From the NCBI RefSeq assembly GCF_000820225.1, contig NZ_CDDK01000031.1, positions 356,076 to 420,075 on the forward strand: a stretch of DNA of 64,000 nucleotides, written 5' to 3'. Below the pieces are notes generated by a model. The model was given only the letters and a program-made list of their open reading frames with translations, did no database searches and was not told where the DNA came from. Every line of letters begins with the position of its first letter. The first letter of the stretch is position 1. Made by a program: the position numbers and the translations under genes. Source of the DNA: Aeromonas veronii bv. veronii. GTDB taxonomy: Bacteria > Pseudomonadota > Gammaproteobacteria > Enterobacterales > Aeromonadaceae. Of the stretch, positions 27,923-38,009 are shown piece after piece.

Positions 27923-27955
27923 AAAACGGGAGGCCCTGGCCTCCCGTTTTTTTTT
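27923..27955 (+). terminator. Intrinsic terminator
   Basis: AAAACGGGAGGCC / GGCCTCCCGTTTT stem followed by a run of nine T in total; strong. Confidence 0.95.
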
Positions 27956-28028
27956 CAGCCAAATATCTTCAAATAAGCTACTGACTTCACAATATTTTTA
28001 GCTTGTTCAAAAAACGAAAGGGGTCAAA

Positions 28029-28056
28029 TTGACAAGGATCGGCGCTAACGTACAAT
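28029..28056 (+). promoter_or_regulatory. Predicted sigma-70 promoter of the cold-shock gene
   Basis: TTGACA, 16-base spacer, TACAAT. Predicted start near 28063 leaves a leader of about 134 bases before the ATG, typical of cold-shock mRNAs whose leader structure controls translation. Confidence 0.75.
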
Positions 28057-28196
28057 CGTTTGTGCTTTAGACAGGGATTGTTCTACGTGCTACTGGGACA
28101 AAGAGACGTGGTCAGTCATGAGCCAACCCCTGCTTGCAAGGCAAATGCAGCCCAGCACGGGCTTAGTTTCATTTTGTTATTGATAGGATTTAGCAC

Positions 28197-28406
28197 ATGT
28201 CTGACATTCGCACCGGCCAGGTAAAATGGTTCAACGAAACCAAGGGTTTTGGCTTTATTGAACAATCCCAGGGTCCGGACGTATTCGTTCACTTCTCCTC
28301 CATCCAGAGCACCGGTTTCAAAACCCTGGCTGAAGGTCAAAAAGTCCAGTTCACTGTGACCCAGGGCAAAAAAGGCCCTCAGGCTGAGAACGTTACTCTG
28401 GTCTAA
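28197..28406 (+). CDS. Cold-shock domain protein (CspA family)
   Basis: 69 residues, a single cold-shock domain with both RNA-binding motifs: RNP1 KGFGFIEQ and RNP2 DVFVHFS. Small single-stranded RNA/DNA-binding chaperone. Shine-Dalgarno TAGGA before the ATG. It resembles the CspC/CspE type as much as CspA, so cold induction is not certain, although the long leader allows it. Followed by a terminator. Confidence 0.93.
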   Translation: MSDIRTGQVKWFNETKGFGFIEQSQGPDVFVHFSSIQSTGFKTLAEGQKVQFTVTQGKKGPQAENVTLV

Positions 28407-28427
28407 GCCCGCGCCAGTGAATCATGC

Positions 28428-28456
28428 AGGAGGAGCCAAGGCCCCTCCTCTTTTTT
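28428..28456 (+). terminator. Intrinsic terminator after the cold-shock gene
   Basis: GAGGAG / CTCCTC stem around a CCAAGGCCC loop, followed by six T. Confidence 0.8.
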
Positions 28457-28627
28457 GCCCGCAATTCTCGCCTGTTACAACCGCTTGCCTCGATTAGCCC
28501 ACAGAGTAAGCCCCCCCTGTTTGCAGAAGGCGGCAGAGACACGCTGAGTAAACGCCAGATACGACAAATCATCGCAGCGCGATGTGAGGGGCAATTCAGA
28601 GGGATTATGAAGACTTCGAAGAGAGAT

Positions 28628-28703
<76 letters not shown>

Positions 28704-28727
28704 AACAGAATGTCATTTACAAGTGAT

Positions 28728-28803
<76 letters not shown>

Positions 28804-28827
28804 AACGGAATGTCACTTACAAATGTT

Positions 28828-28903
<76 letters not shown>

Positions 28904-28927
28904 AACAGAATGTCATCTGCAAGTGAT

Positions 28928-29003
<76 letters not shown>

Positions 29004-29028
29004 ATCGGAATATCACTTACAAATTTTT

Positions 29029-29104
<76 letters not shown>

Positions 29105-29137
29105 AACAACTTGGTTGTCTTGAGGCTGGCTGATGAT

Positions 29138-29213
<76 letters not shown>

Positions 29214-29250
29214 ATCGGGCTGGTTTGCACCAGTGTCATCATCAGATTTT

Positions 29251-29326
<76 letters not shown>

Positions 29327-29385
29327 AACTACCTTAAAACAGGCCGTACAGCATTTGGTTGCTTGCGCTACTGTACGGGAGCCGA

Positions 29386-29413
29386 ATTATAAGAGCAGTC
29401 ATTCCAATTGCAA
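29386..29413 (-). promoter_or_regulatory. Predicted promoter of the tRNA-Gly array
   Basis: On the minus strand TTGCAA, 16-base spacer, perfect TATAAT, then a GC-rich discriminator (TCGGCTCCCG) as in growth-rate and stringently controlled stable-RNA promoters. One strong promoter probably serves all seven genes. Confidence 0.8.
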
Positions 29414-29504
29414 GGGCTTTTTTGTCTGGTTGCGCGCGTTCGCTCAAAAGCTGGCCGAACTGTCGATTTTAGCAGCCAGCGTATGACAAACCCTTGCCGG
29501 GGAA

Positions 29505-30050
29505 TCAGATCTTGAAGACGTGGCTGCGATAGAACTGCAGCTCGGCGATGGATTCGCGGATATCGTCCAGCGCCTGGTGGGTGCCGCTCTTCTTGAACTG
29601 ATCCAGCAACTCCGGCTGCCAGCGGCGTACCAGCTCCTTGATGGTGCTGACGTCGACGTTGCGGTAGTGGAAGAAGGCTTCCAGCTCGGCCATGTGCTTG
29701 ACCATGAAGCGGCGATCCTGACCGATGCTGTTGCCGCACAGCGGGCTGGTGCGCTCCGGCACCCACTGGCGAATGAACGCGAGGGTCTCGGCAATGGCTT
29801 TCGCCTCGTCGTGCTGACTCGCCTTGACCCGGGCCACCAGACCGCTCTTGGTATGGGTGTTGACGTTCCACTCGTCCATCTTGGCCAGCTCTTCATCACT
29901 CTGATGAATGGCGATGACCGGCCCTTCGGCCAGTACGTTCAGATCCTTGTCGGTGACTATGGTGGCGATCTCCAGTACCACGTTCTCTTCGGGGTCCAGA
30001 CCCGTCATCTCCATGTCGATCCATACCAGGTTCTGCGCGCTGACTGTCAT
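29505..30050 (-). CDS. orn: Oligoribonuclease
   Basis: 181 residues from ATG 30050, the standard Orn length. DEDDh exonuclease motifs: [11 protein letters not shown] (first Asp/Glu pair), the middle Asp in [10 protein letters not shown], and [14 protein letters not shown] with catalytic His and Asp. Degrades 2-5-nucleotide RNA and is often essential; also the pGpG hydrolase ending cyclic-di-GMP turnover. Divergent from rsgA, with 91 bases between, as in many gammaproteobacteria. Confidence 0.97.
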   Translation of the reverse strand: MTVSAQNLVWIDMEMTGLDPEENVVLEIATIVTDKDLNVLAEGPVIAIHQSDEELAKMDEWNVNTHTKSGLVARVKASQHDEAKAIAETLAFIRQWVPERTSPLCGNSIGQDRRFMVKHMAELEAFFHYRNVDVSTIKELVRRWQPELLDQFKKSGTHQALDDIRESIAELQFYRSHVFKI

Positions 30051-30141
30051 GATTGCTCTCTCTATTGGGAGGAATGGCGGAATTTTGCCAATTTGCATGT
30101 ATCATACTGGCTTTGGATCTGTTCATAAACTGGCGAATCGA

Positions 30142-31176
30142 GTGGCAAAGAAAGCAAAACTCAATCTGGGTCAACAAAGGCGCGTCCAGGCCAACCGCGA
30201 ACGGCGGCTGCAAAAAGATCACACCACAGTGGTGGATGACACCCTGTTTGGCCCCGCCATCGAAGGGGTGGTGATCAGCCGTTTTGGGCAGCACGCAGAC
30301 GTGGAAGCGGTCGATGGCACCATCCACCGCAGCAACCTGCGGCGCAGCAGCATCAGCAGTCTGGTGTGCGGCGACAAGGTGGTGTGGCGTCCCGGCCTCA
30401 ATGCCGCGACAGCGGGCGTCATCGAGGCGGTGCATCCGCGCCACTCGGTACTGACCCGGCCGGACTTCTACGACGGGGTCAAACCCATCGCCGCCAATAT
30501 CGACCAGATCATCATCGTCTCTGCGGTGATGCCCGAGTTCTCCACCAACATCGTCGACCGCTATCTGGTGGCCGCCGAGGATGTGGAGATCCGTCCCCTC
30601 ATCGTGCTGAACAAGGTCGATATGCTCGATGATGCCGCCAGAGCGCGCATCGAAAGCCAGCTCGAAACCTACCGCAAGCTCAATTACGAGGTGCTGCTGG
30701 TGAGCTGCGAGAGCGGTGAAGGGCTCGATGAGCTGAAAGCCAAGCTCACCGACAAGATCAGCATCTTCGTCGGCCAGTCCGGGGTGGGCAAGTCGTCGCT
30801 CACCAACGCCCTGATGCCGGGGCTGGATGTACTGACCGGCGAGATCTCCGAAAACTCGGGGCTCGGCCAGCACACCACCACCACGGCGCGGCTCTACCAC
30901 TTCCCGAGCGGCGGCGATCTCATCGACTCCCCCGGGATCCGCGAGTTCGCCCTCTGGCATCTGGAAGCCGACCGCATCACCTGGTGCTTCGTTGAGTTTC
31001 GAGACTATCTGGGTGGCTGCAAGTTCCGCGACTGTACCCACAAGGACGATCCCGGCTGTGCCCTGCGCGCCGCGGTCGACGCGGGTGCTATCAGCGCCGA
31101 TCGCTTCCACAACTATCACCGCATCCTGGAAACCATGCAGGAAGCCCGTCACGGTCGGCAGCAAGCGCGCCTGTGA
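30142..31176 (+). CDS. rsgA: Ribosome small-subunit biogenesis GTPase RsgA
   Basis: 344 residues with a GTG start ([22 protein letters not shown]), matching the basic N-terminus of the family. OB-fold, then a circularly permuted GTPase: LNKVDML (G4), SCESGEG (G5), [10 protein letters not shown] (G1) and DSPGIREF (G3). C-terminal zinc site [14 protein letters not shown]. Helps mature the 30S subunit. psd follows 28 bases later, the common gene order. Confidence 0.96.
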   Translation: MAKKAKLNLGQQRRVQANRERRLQKDHTTVVDDTLFGPAIEGVVISRFGQHADVEAVDGTIHRSNLRRSSISSLVCGDKVVWRPGLNAATAGVIEAVHPRHSVLTRPDFYDGVKPIAANIDQIIIVSAVMPEFSTNIVDRYLVAAEDVEIRPLIVLNKVDMLDDAARARIESQLETYRKLNYEVLLVSCESGEGLDELKAKLTDKISIFVGQSGVGKSSLTNALMPGLDVLTGEISENSGLGQHTTTTARLYHFPSGGDLIDSPGIREFALWHLEADRITWCFVEFRDYLGGCKFRDCTHKDDPGCALRAAVDAGAISADRFHNYHRILETMQEARHGRQQARL

Positions 31177-31204
31177 CCCTAATAAACCTACGTTGATGAT
31201 GAAC

Positions 31205-32077
31205 ATGAGCATTACTGACAACCTGAAAATTGCCGGTCAATACTGTCTGCCCAAGCACGCCCTCTCCCGTCTGATCGGCAAATTTGCCGCTGCCGAAGCG
31301 GGCAACATCACCACCAAAGTGATCGAGGCTTTTATCAAGCAGTATCAGGTCGACATGAGTGAGGCGCTGCACGAGAGCCCGGCCCACTACAAGAGCTTCA
31401 ACGAGTTCTTCACTCGCGAGCTCAAGCCCGGTATCCGCCCCGTGGTAGAAGATGCCATGACCCTGGCGCTGCCGGTCGATGGCACCGTCAGCCAGCTCGG
31501 CCCCATCCAGCAGGGTCGCATCATCCAGGCCAAGGGCCACGACTACAGCGCCCGCGAGCTGCTGGGTGGCTATGAGGATTTGGTGGCGCCGTTCAAGGAT
31601 GGCGACTTCGCCACCATCTATCTGGCGCCCAAGGATTACCACCGCATCCACATGCCGCTGGACGGCGTGCTGGAGAGCATGGTGTTCGTGCCGGGGGATC
31701 TCTTCTCCGTCAACCCGCTCACCGCCGAAAACGTGCCCAACCTGTTTGCCCGCAACGAGCGGGTGGTCGCCACCTTCCGCACCCCGCACGGCCCCATGGC
31801 GCTGGTGCTGGTCGGTGCCACTATCGTGGCCAGCATCGAGACCATCTGGGCCGGCAACATTGCGCCGACCAAAGAGAAGAAAGTGGTGCGCTGGGACTAC
31901 AGGGGCGACGAGGCCATTACCCTGCAAAAAGGCGCCGAGATGGGCCTGTTCAAGCTGGGCAGCACCGTGGTCTGCCTGTTTGGCCCGGGCATGCTGGCCG
32001 GTTTCGAACCCCATCTGGCCAATGGCGTCACCACCCGCATGGGTCAGCCCTTTGCCAAGCTGGCGGAGCAGGCATGA
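31205..32077 (+). CDS. psd: Phosphatidylserine decarboxylase proenzyme
   Basis: 290 residues from ATG 31205; in-frame ATGs at 31196 and 31199 are equally possible because none has a clear Shine-Dalgarno. The LGST self-cleavage motif ([10 protein letters not shown]) lies near the C-terminus, where the Ser becomes the pyruvoyl cofactor; HRIHMPLDG contains a conserved His. Converts phosphatidylserine to phosphatidylethanolamine at the inner membrane. Its stop overlaps the next gene start (ATGA). Confidence 0.95.
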   Translation: MSITDNLKIAGQYCLPKHALSRLIGKFAAAEAGNITTKVIEAFIKQYQVDMSEALHESPAHYKSFNEFFTRELKPGIRPVVEDAMTLALPVDGTVSQLGPIQQGRIIQAKGHDYSARELLGGYEDLVAPFKDGDFATIYLAPKDYHRIHMPLDGVLESMVFVPGDLFSVNPLTAENVPNLFARNERVVATFRTPHGPMALVLVGATIVASIETIWAGNIAPTKEKKVVRWDYRGDEAITLQKGAEMGLFKLGSTVVCLFGPGMLAGFEPHLANGVTTRMGQPFAKLAEQA

Positions 32078-32343
32078 GCGAGCAACCGAACGCCTCGCAG
32101 AAGAACAACCCGCTGCACGGGCTGACGCTGGAAGCCATCGTCACCGCGCTGGTCGAACACTACGGCTGGGAAGAGCTGGGGCAGCAGATCAATATCCGCT
32201 GCTTCACCGATAATCCCAGCATCAAGTCCAGCCTGAAGTTCTTGCGCAAGACCCCCTGGGCTCGGGAGAAGGTCGAAAGCCTCTACCTCTACGTCCAGCG
32301 CAAGCAAGCCAAATCGAAGAAGGAAGGGCAAGATGGCCTTTAA
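32074..32343 (+). CDS. VF530-family (DUF2132) small DNA-binding-type protein
   Basis: 89 residues. The core [22 protein letters not shown] and [25 protein letters not shown] match the VF530/DUF2132 family, a small helical fold named after a Vibrio fischeri protein and compared with DNA-binding domains. Lys-rich tail ([10 protein letters not shown]). Overlaps psd by four bases and the next gene by eleven, so it is probably co-translated with both. Cellular role unknown. Confidence 0.85.
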   Translation: MSEQPNASQKNNPLHGLTLEAIVTALVEHYGWEELGQQINIRCFTDNPSIKSSLKFLRKTPWAREKVESLYLYVQRKQAKSKKEGQDGL

Positions 32344-32584
32344 GATTACGTATACCTATAAAAAACAGGCCAAAGAGATCGGCTACGCGAACGACAAGTT
32401 CCGCAGCATCTACGACGCCATCGCGGCTGCCGAAGGGCTGGATCTCACCAGTTTTCACGCCATGGAGGCCCAGCTGGCTCAGGTTTGTCGCCGTGACAAA
32501 AAGAGCGTGAAGGATTATCAGGAGAACTACTTCAAAGAGTTGGGATTCTCCAACATCGTCATCGAACGGGATCTTCAGGAGTAA
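32333..32584 (+). CDS. DUF2960-family small protein
   Basis: 83 residues ([20 protein letters not shown] start). The pattern [30 protein letters not shown] fits DUF2960, a family of short proteins in marine and aquatic gammaproteobacteria with no known function. Starts 11 bases before the VF530 stop and ends two bases before the lipoprotein gene, making a tight four-gene unit with psd. Confidence 0.75.
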   Translation: MAFKITYTYKKQAKEIGYANDKFRSIYDAIAAAEGLDLTSFHAMEAQLAQVCRRDKKSVKDYQENYFKELGFSNIVIERDLQE

Positions 32585-32586
32585 CC

Positions 32587-32976
32587 ATGCGCACCTTGAC
32601 TCTGATGGCCGCTTCTCTGCTGCTGGCGGCATGCAGTACACCGGAACAACATCTGGTGGGCAGCGATCGCGACAGTCACGGCTGTATCGGCAGTGCGGGC
32701 TATCAGTGGTCAGCACTGACTGGCAAATGTGTGCGCCTGTTTGAGCAGGGTATCCGGCTCAATCCGACCGATGCCAGCCAGACCAGCAGCGCCTTCGTGC
32801 TGTTCAACACCGATCAGACGCAGGCCGAACTGCATCTACCAAGCGGCGAGCTGCTTGCGCTGACCCGTCAAGGTGCGGAGGGCAACTGGTCGTGGCAGGG
32901 CAGCGGCTACACCCTCTTTATCTGGAAGGGTTATGTGCTCAAGTCCGGTGACAAGGTGCTCTATCACGGGGAATAA
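32587..32976 (+). CDS. Small outer-membrane-type lipoprotein
   Basis: 129 residues. Lipoprotein signal peptide with lipobox LLAAC at residues 12-16; the residue after Cys is Ser, so sorting to the outer membrane is expected. The mature part has a conserved-looking HGCIGSAGYQWSALTGKCVR motif with a second and third Cys that could form a disulfide, and a beta-rich C-terminal half (SWQGSGYTLFIWKGYVL). I do not recognise a named family; the C-terminal fold could resemble small lysozyme-inhibitor lipoproteins, but no diagnostic motif supports this. Confidence 0.8.
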   Translation: MRTLTLMAASLLLAACSTPEQHLVGSDRDSHGCIGSAGYQWSALTGKCVRLFEQGIRLNPTDASQTSSAFVLFNTDQTQAELHLPSGELLALTRQGAEGNWSWQGSGYTLFIWKGYVLKSGDKVLYHGE

Positions 32977-33020
32977 CCCCGAGGAATAGCGCACTGCGTG
33001 GTATCGACGCGATACCCGCG

Positions 33021-33053
33021 AAAAAAATGCCGACCCAAGGGGTCGGCATTTTT
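33021..33053. terminator. Bidirectional intrinsic terminator
   Basis: ATGCCGACCC / GGGTCGGCAT stem with AAG(G)-type loop, flanked by A-run and T-run. Serves the psd unit (plus) and proBA (minus). Confidence 0.93.
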
Positions 33054-33073
33054 GTATCTGACACAACCGGTTA

Positions 33074-34327
33074 TCAGGCGCGGCTGAGGTAATCGGCCTG
33101 CCCTACCCACTTGTAGCTGGTAAGCTCGGTCAACCCCATGGGGCCACGGGCATGCAGCATCTGGGTCGACACCGCAACTTCAGCGCCCAGACCAAACTGG
33201 CCACCATCAGTGAAACGGGTGGAGGCGTTGACATAGACAGCCGCCGAACCGGCCCCGTTGACGAAACGCTCGGCGTTGGCCAGATCGTTGGTCAGGATGG
33301 CATCGGAGTGGCCGGCGTTGTGTTCGCGCATATGGGCCAGCGCCTCGTTCACATCCGCCACCAACTTGACCCCCAGGGTCAGCTCGAGCCACTCGGTATC
33401 GAAATCCTCCGGCCCCGCCTCGCACAGGTTATCGGCACCCGCCAGCAGCGCCATAGCGTTGGGCGCGGCCACCAGCGTCACCTTGCGCTCGTTCATTAGC
33501 GTCACCAGCTGCGGCAGGAATGTCGAAGCGACTTTCTCGTGCACCAGCAGGGTATCGAGGGCGTTGCAGGCGGAGGGGCGCTGCACCTTGGCGTTGTCGA
33601 TAACAGCCAGAGAGCGCACCAAATCGGCACTCTCGTCGACGAAGATATGGCTGATGCCGAACCCGCCGATGATGACCGGAATGGAGCTGTTCTCCTTGCA
33701 CATCTTGTGCAGGCCAGCACCGCCACGGGGGATGATCATGTCCACATAGCGGTCGAGACGCAGCAACTCGCCGACCAGCGCCCGATCCGGGTTGTCGATG
33801 TACTGCACCGCCGCCTCAGGCAGACCGGAGGCCGCCAAGGCATGCTGGATCACCCGCACCAGCTCCAGATTGGAGTGGAAGGTCTCACGCCCGCCACGCA
33901 ATATGCTGGCGTTGCCAGTCTTGAGGCAGAGGCTGGCGATATCGATGGTGACGTTGGGGCGCGCCTCGTAGATGACGCCGATAACCCCGATGGGCACCCG
34001 ACGACGGGAGAGCCGCAGGCCATTTTCCAGCACCCGGCTATCCATTTCGGCGCCGACCGGATCGTCCAGCGTGATCACCTTGCGCACATCCGCCACAATC
34101 CCGGCCAGCCGGGCCGGATTGAGCAGCAGGCGATCCAGCATCGCCTCTGACAAGCCCGCCTCACGGCCGGCGGCGATATCTTTCGCATTGGCGGCGAGGA
34201 TCTGCTCACTGCGCGCCTCCAGCTCGTCGGCAATGGCGGCCAGCGCCCGATTCTTCTGCGCCGTGCTGATGGTAGCCAGCTGATAGGCGGCTTCACGGGC
34301 CGCCTGCCCCATTTTCTCCAGACTCAT
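33074..34327 (-). CDS. proA: Gamma-glutamyl phosphate reductase
   Basis: 417 residues, same as E. coli. Aldehyde-dehydrogenase fold with the catalytic Cys in [21 protein letters not shown]-site [10 protein letters not shown] and [10 protein letters not shown], and the C-terminal [20 protein letters not shown]. Second step of proline synthesis, giving glutamate-5-semialdehyde. Lies 34 bases after proB. Confidence 0.97.
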   Translation of the reverse strand: MSLEKMGQAAREAAYQLATISTAQKNRALAAIADELEARSEQILAANAKDIAAGREAGLSEAMLDRLLLNPARLAGIVADVRKVITLDDPVGAEMDSRVLENGLRLSRRRVPIGVIGVIYEARPNVTIDIASLCLKTGNASILRGGRETFHSNLELVRVIQHALAASGLPEAAVQYIDNPDRALVGELLRLDRYVDMIIPRGGAGLHKMCKENSSIPVIIGGFGISHIFVDESADLVRSLAVIDNAKVQRPSACNALDTLLVHEKVASTFLPQLVTLMNERKVTLVAAPNAMALLAGADNLCEAGPEDFDTEWLELTLGVKLVADVNEALAHMREHNAGHSDAILTNDLANAERFVNGAGSAAVYVNASTRFTDGGQFGLGAEVAVSTQMLHARGPMGLTELTSYKWVGQADYLSRA

Positions 34328-34361
34328 CTCGGTTCCCTTTGTTCATGCCGTGCCACCCTGA

Positions 34362-35465
34362 TTAGAGCAGCACCATATCGTCTCGATGGATGGCTACTGA
34401 ACCATATCCATAGCCCAGTACCTGCTCAATCTGATCCGAGTGGACGCCGCGCAACTTCTCCAGCTCCAGATGGTCGTAACGGCAGATGCCGCGGGCCAGT
34501 TCGGCGCCTTTGGGATCAAGAATGCGCACCACATCGCCCCGAATAAAATCGCCCCTGACCGCGACGATCCCCTTGGGCAGCAGGCTGGAGCCTTTATCCT
34601 TCATGGCGGCGACAGCCCCCTGATCCACATGCACTTCGCCGTGAGGGGGCGGGCCTGCCAGGATCCAGCTCTTGCGCCCTTCCAGCGGGGAGGCCAGCGC
34701 TGGGAAGAGGGTACCGATACGCTCACCCTTGGCGAGACGGCCGATCACCTCCGGCATCTGGCCGGTCGCGATCACCACATTGACGCCAGCGCGACGTGCC
34801 ACATCAGCGGCCTGCAGCTTGGTAGCCATGCCGCCGGTGCCGAGGCCACTGACACTGTCACCCGCCAGCGAGCGCAGGGTATCGTCAATAGTCTGCACCT
34901 CTTCAATAAGCTGGGCATCGGGATTGGTGCGCGGATCGGCGGTAAAGAGCCCCTTCTGGTCGGTCAGCAGGATCAGCAGATCCGCATCCGCCAGAATGGC
35001 GGCCCGTGCGGAGAGGTTGTCGTTGTCGCCGACCTTGATCTCGGCGGTCGCCACCGCATCGTTTTCGTTGATGACCGGAATAATGCGGTGATCGAGCAGG
35101 GTGCGCATGGTGTCGCGGGCGTTGAGGTAGCGCTCCCGATCTTCCAGATCGGCGCGGGTCAGCAGCATCTGGCCGATATGCAGACCGTAGAGGTTGAACA
35201 GATCTTGCCATACCCGAATAAGCTGGGTCTGACCAACCGCCGCCAGCATCTGCTTGTTGGGCAGGGTTGGCGCCAGTGGCGGGTGGCCCAGATGTTCACG
35301 CCCGGCGGCGATAGCCCCTGATGTGACGACCACGACACGATGGCCGTGACGGTGCAAGGCCGCACACTGTCTGACCAGCTCGACCATATGGGCACGATTG
35401 AGCTGGGAAGACCCCCCTGTGAGCACGCTGGTGCCCAACTTGACGACTATGGTTCTGTTTTCCAT
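34362..35465 (-). CDS. proB: Glutamate 5-kinase
   Basis: 367 residues from ATG 35465, identical in length to E. coli ProB; the frame reaches further upstream but that part is not family-like. Amino-acid kinase domain starting [12 protein letters not shown], with [18 protein letters not shown] and [13 protein letters not shown] motifs, then a C-terminal PUA domain (about 275-367, with [20 protein letters not shown]). Proline feedback-inhibited first step. Forms the proBA operon. Confidence 0.97.
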   Translation of the reverse strand: MENRTIVVKLGTSVLTGGSSQLNRAHMVELVRQCAALHRHGHRVVVVTSGAIAAGREHLGHPPLAPTLPNKQMLAAVGQTQLIRVWQDLFNLYGLHIGQMLLTRADLEDRERYLNARDTMRTLLDHRIIPVINENDAVATAEIKVGDNDNLSARAAILADADLLILLTDQKGLFTADPRTNPDAQLIEEVQTIDDTLRSLAGDSVSGLGTGGMATKLQAADVARRAGVNVVIATGQMPEVIGRLAKGERIGTLFPALASPLEGRKSWILAGPPPHGEVHVDQGAVAAMKDKGSSLLPKGIVAVRGDFIRGDVVRILDPKGAELARGICRYDHLELEKLRGVHSDQIEQVLGYGYGSVAIHRDDMVLL

Positions 35466-35599
35466 GGGAGCATAAAGGCTAAAAAAGTAAGGAATATCTT
35501 TATACCCACGGCCATGGTGCCCTGCAAGGCAATTAACGCCGAGGTGAGGAGATGGGGCAAAGGCCCGGGTGATTGCGGTCGGAAGGGGAAATGGCTGAC

Positions 35600-35641
35600 T
35601 GATGGCCCGGCAAACAGCGGGATGCTGCTCGCCGGGCATCA
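35600..35641 (-). other. Strong stem-loop between crl and proB
   Basis: TGATGGCCCGGC / GCCGGGCATCA arms with about 19 bases between, directly after the crl stop. No T-run on the minus strand. May end or attenuate the crl transcript. Confidence 0.45.
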
Positions 35642-35645
35642 GGGA

Positions 35646-36038
35646 TCAAGCAGCGGTCACGGTCAACTCATTGGTGACCTGATCCGCTGGCGCTAACTGA
35701 CACTCCAGAGCCGTCAGTTTGTCGTTGATGAGCTTGTAGAAACGGTTGAGGGTCCGTTCCACTTCTACCTGGTGCTTCTTGGGGATCGGCTTGTCCAGCC
35801 ACTCGCCATCAGCATTGTAGAAACCGAGCTGATAGTGGTAACGGAAATGGTGACCGTCCTGCTCCAGCACCAGCCACCAGCCCCAGAACTCCCGTTTGTC
35901 CGGCGCCGGCTTGGCACTGACACAGACCGACAGGCAGTCGAAACGATAACGCCCCTCTTCGCAGAGATCTTCGCGCAAATAGGGGCCAATGGCAGCAAAC
36001 TGCCTCAGCAGTCGCTTGTAGGTCACTCTTTCAGACAT
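35646..36038 (-). CDS. crl: Sigma factor-binding protein Crl
   Basis: 130 residues from ATG 36038, preceded by AGGGAGG; the track of residues GPYLREDLCEEGRYRFDCLSV (split here at the YLRE motif), CVSAKPAPDKREFWGWW and YHYQLGFYNADGEW is diagnostic of Crl. Crl helps RpoS (sigma-S) assemble with core RNA polymerase in early stationary phase. Adjacent to frsA as in E. coli. Confidence 0.95.
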   Translation of the reverse strand: MSERVTYKRLLRQFAAIGPYLREDLCEEGRYRFDCLSVCVSAKPAPDKREFWGWWLVLEQDGHHFRYHYQLGFYNADGEWLDKPIPKKHQVEVERTLNRFYKLINDKLTALECQLAPADQVTNELTVTAA

Positions 36039-36100
36039 GTTAACCTCCCTGTTAAACAAGCCGCGCCACCTCGGGATGGCGTCAGTTCTTTAGCGCAATG

Positions 36101-37369
36101 TCAGGTACACAAATGCTGTTTCAGCCACTCGACGATTTCGTCCAGTGCCTTGTCATACACCTCCAGCAAAGGCTGTTTGTCGAATACGATGGCCTTGCCG
36201 TTACGACTGGCCGCCGCCAATGCCCGTACATCCTGCTCGGGACAAATAAAATCTCGCTTGTGTCCAATACTCAATATCGGCACAGAGGTGCGAGTCCCCA
36301 GTAATCCTTGTGTTTTAAGTGAAAAAACCTGGCACTTGGTACGCATGCCGTCCCACTGCGCCGCATCCGCCCCCAACCGGTTGGCCAGACTGTCCCGCAT
36401 CATGCGCGGACACTTGGCAAACAGCTCCTGATTGGTAAACACCTGATTGACACCGGCGCCGACACAAACCACGGTGCGCAGCTTAAAGGGTTCGATAAAG
36501 GCCAGTCTGGCTGCGATATTGCCCGCCAGACGCATCCCCACCATGGCGATACGCTGATGATCGACCCAGGCCACTTCGGAAAGGTAATGGAGCACCGCCT
36601 GATGAAGGCGGCTGGTATCCTGCACCAGCGGCCAATGCTCGGCATAGCCAACCCCGGGCATATCGAGGGAGAGCATGCCGATGCCGTTGGGCTCGAGCCG
36701 TTTGAGATAGAAGTTGAGGAAATCGAGCTGCAGGGAGTCGATCCCGCCGCTGATGATCACCAGCGGCACCGGTTTTTCGGTCGTCGGCAGGTGGAGATAA
36801 CCCTGAATATGCTTGCCGCGAAAAGGCACCTGGATCTCTTTGAGCGGCACCTTGAACAGGCGACCCGCCTCGCGATAGGCCATGTTGCCAAGCAGCTGGG
36901 CCTGATCCGCCAGCTCGTCATCCTTGAGATGGGGATAGCTGGCGATGGAGTAGTAGCGCACCGCCTTGAGCAGCTGTTTCAAGGCGCCAGAAGGATCACC
37001 CTTCTCGCGCAGTTCGCGGCCCTGCTTGAAATAGTTGCCAGCCACCTGGCTCCACTCGTAGATCCAGTTGCCGGGCACATAGCCCTTGATGGTATCGAGA
37101 TAGCAGTCATGGGTGCGCTCGCCGGTCGCCATGGCGATACGGGCCAGGGTCTGCTCCACTTCGATGGGGTCTGCCCCCTGCCAAGTCCAGGAGGGGCGAC
37201 GCAGCAGGCGATACCAGCTCTTTGACATGGATCCGTCGATAAACATCTCGTCTGACTCGGCTTGCGCCAGATCAGCCGCACTGGAGTTGGAGATCTCGGA
37301 TGTTTCCAATACCTTCTTGACGCGGGTAAAGAGCTGTTCGGTCAGGTTTAGGTCTTCGTTCAAGTCCAA
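36101..37369 (-). CDS. frsA: FrsA-family alpha/beta hydrolase-fold protein
   Basis: 422 residues, close to the usual 415. Helical N-terminal part (about 1-170) with DLNLTEQLFTRVKK and YVPGNWIYEWSQVAGNYF, then an alpha/beta hydrolase domain with LVIISGGIDSLQLDF and the elbow VGMRLAGNIAARL. The usual nucleophile Ser is not at the elbow, as in other FrsA proteins, whose catalytic activity is disputed. Known as a fermentation/respiration switch protein binding EIIA-Glc in enterobacteria and Vibrio. Between gpt and crl, as in E. coli. Confidence 0.92.
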   Translation of the reverse strand: MDLNEDLNLTEQLFTRVKKVLETSEISNSSAADLAQAESDEMFIDGSMSKSWYRLLRRPSWTWQGADPIEVEQTLARIAMATGERTHDCYLDTIKGYVPGNWIYEWSQVAGNYFKQGRELREKGDPSGALKQLLKAVRYYSIASYPHLKDDELADQAQLLGNMAYREAGRLFKVPLKEIQVPFRGKHIQGYLHLPTTEKPVPLVIISGGIDSLQLDFLNFYLKRLEPNGIGMLSLDMPGVGYAEHWPLVQDTSRLHQAVLHYLSEVAWVDHQRIAMVGMRLAGNIAARLAFIEPFKLRTVVCVGAGVNQVFTNQELFAKCPRMMRDSLANRLGADAAQWDGMRTKCQVFSLKTQGLLGTRTSVPILSIGHKRDFICPEQDVRALAAASRNGKAIVFDKQPLLEVYDKALDEIVEWLKQHLCT

Positions 37370-37452
37370 GATAGTGTCCCATTCATATCAGGCAATAGCT
37401 CATCTTAACCACTTTTACTGCCCATCAGCCACCCTGCAACAGATTGATACAC

Positions 37453-37482
37453 AAAAAAACAGGGCTCCAAATTGGAGCCCTG
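37453..37482 (-). terminator. Intrinsic terminator after gpt
   Basis: ACAGGGCTCC / GGAGCCCTGT stem with AAATT loop; on the minus strand followed by six to seven T. Separates gpt from frsA. Confidence 0.9.
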
Positions 37483-37541
37483 TGAAACCATTATTGCCGG
37501 TTGCGACCAATGGACGCAGCGAGCGTCACATCCCGATCCCG

Positions 37542-38009
37542 TTACTTTTCGTCGCAGATCGGTGTGGCGAACTCCAGCGCCATATCCCACGGCTGTTCGA
37601 TCCAGGTATCCTGCGGGATCGCCACTTCGAAATCGTCCAGCAGCGCTTCGCCCATCGGCTTGGCGAAAATCGCGATGAACTTGGCTTTCGGGTAGAGCTC
37701 GCGGATCGCCTTGGCGGTAGTGCCGGTGTCCACCAGATCTTCCACCACCAGCCAGCCTTCGCCGTCACCGGCGGTGGTGGCAGCCTTCACGACCACCAGC
37801 TCGCGCTGGCTGTCATGGTCATAGCTGGAGATGCAGAGGGTTTCCACATTACGAATGCCAAGTTCACGGGCCATCAGGGCTGCGGGCACCAGGCCACCAC
37901 GGCTGACCGCGATGATACCTTTCCACTGGCTGACAGGCAGCTGACGACGGGCCAGACGGCGAGCTTCACGTTGCAGGTTGTCCCACGACACATAGAACTT
38001 TTTCGGCAT
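37542..38009 (-). CDS. gpt: Xanthine-guanine phosphoribosyltransferase
   Basis: 155 residues (152 in E. coli). PRPP-binding motif [19 protein letters not shown] at about residues 90-108, flexible-loop region around [12 protein letters not shown], and the C-terminal [15 protein letters not shown]. Salvages guanine, xanthine and hypoxanthine to nucleotides at the membrane-cytoplasm face. PurR-like boxes lie about 240-275 bases upstream. Confidence 0.96.
   Translation of the reverse strand: MPKKFYVSWDNLQREARRLARRQLPVSQWKGIIAVSRGGLVPAALMARELGIRNVETLCISSYDHDSQRELVVVKAATTAGDGEGWLVVEDLVDTGTTAKAIRELYPKAKFIAIFAKPMGEALLDDFEVAIPQDTWIEQPWDMALEFATPICDEK

Noticed and set aside
33660-33700. Loss of a catalytic Cys in ProA (GGFGISH instead of a Cys-containing version)
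   Set aside because: The catalytic Cys of the family lies in the [12 protein letters not shown] motif, which is intact.
36540-36580. FrsA as a broken hydrolase because the elbow lacks Ser
   Set aside because: Other FrsA family members also lack a standard nucleophile there, so this is a family trait and not a mutation.
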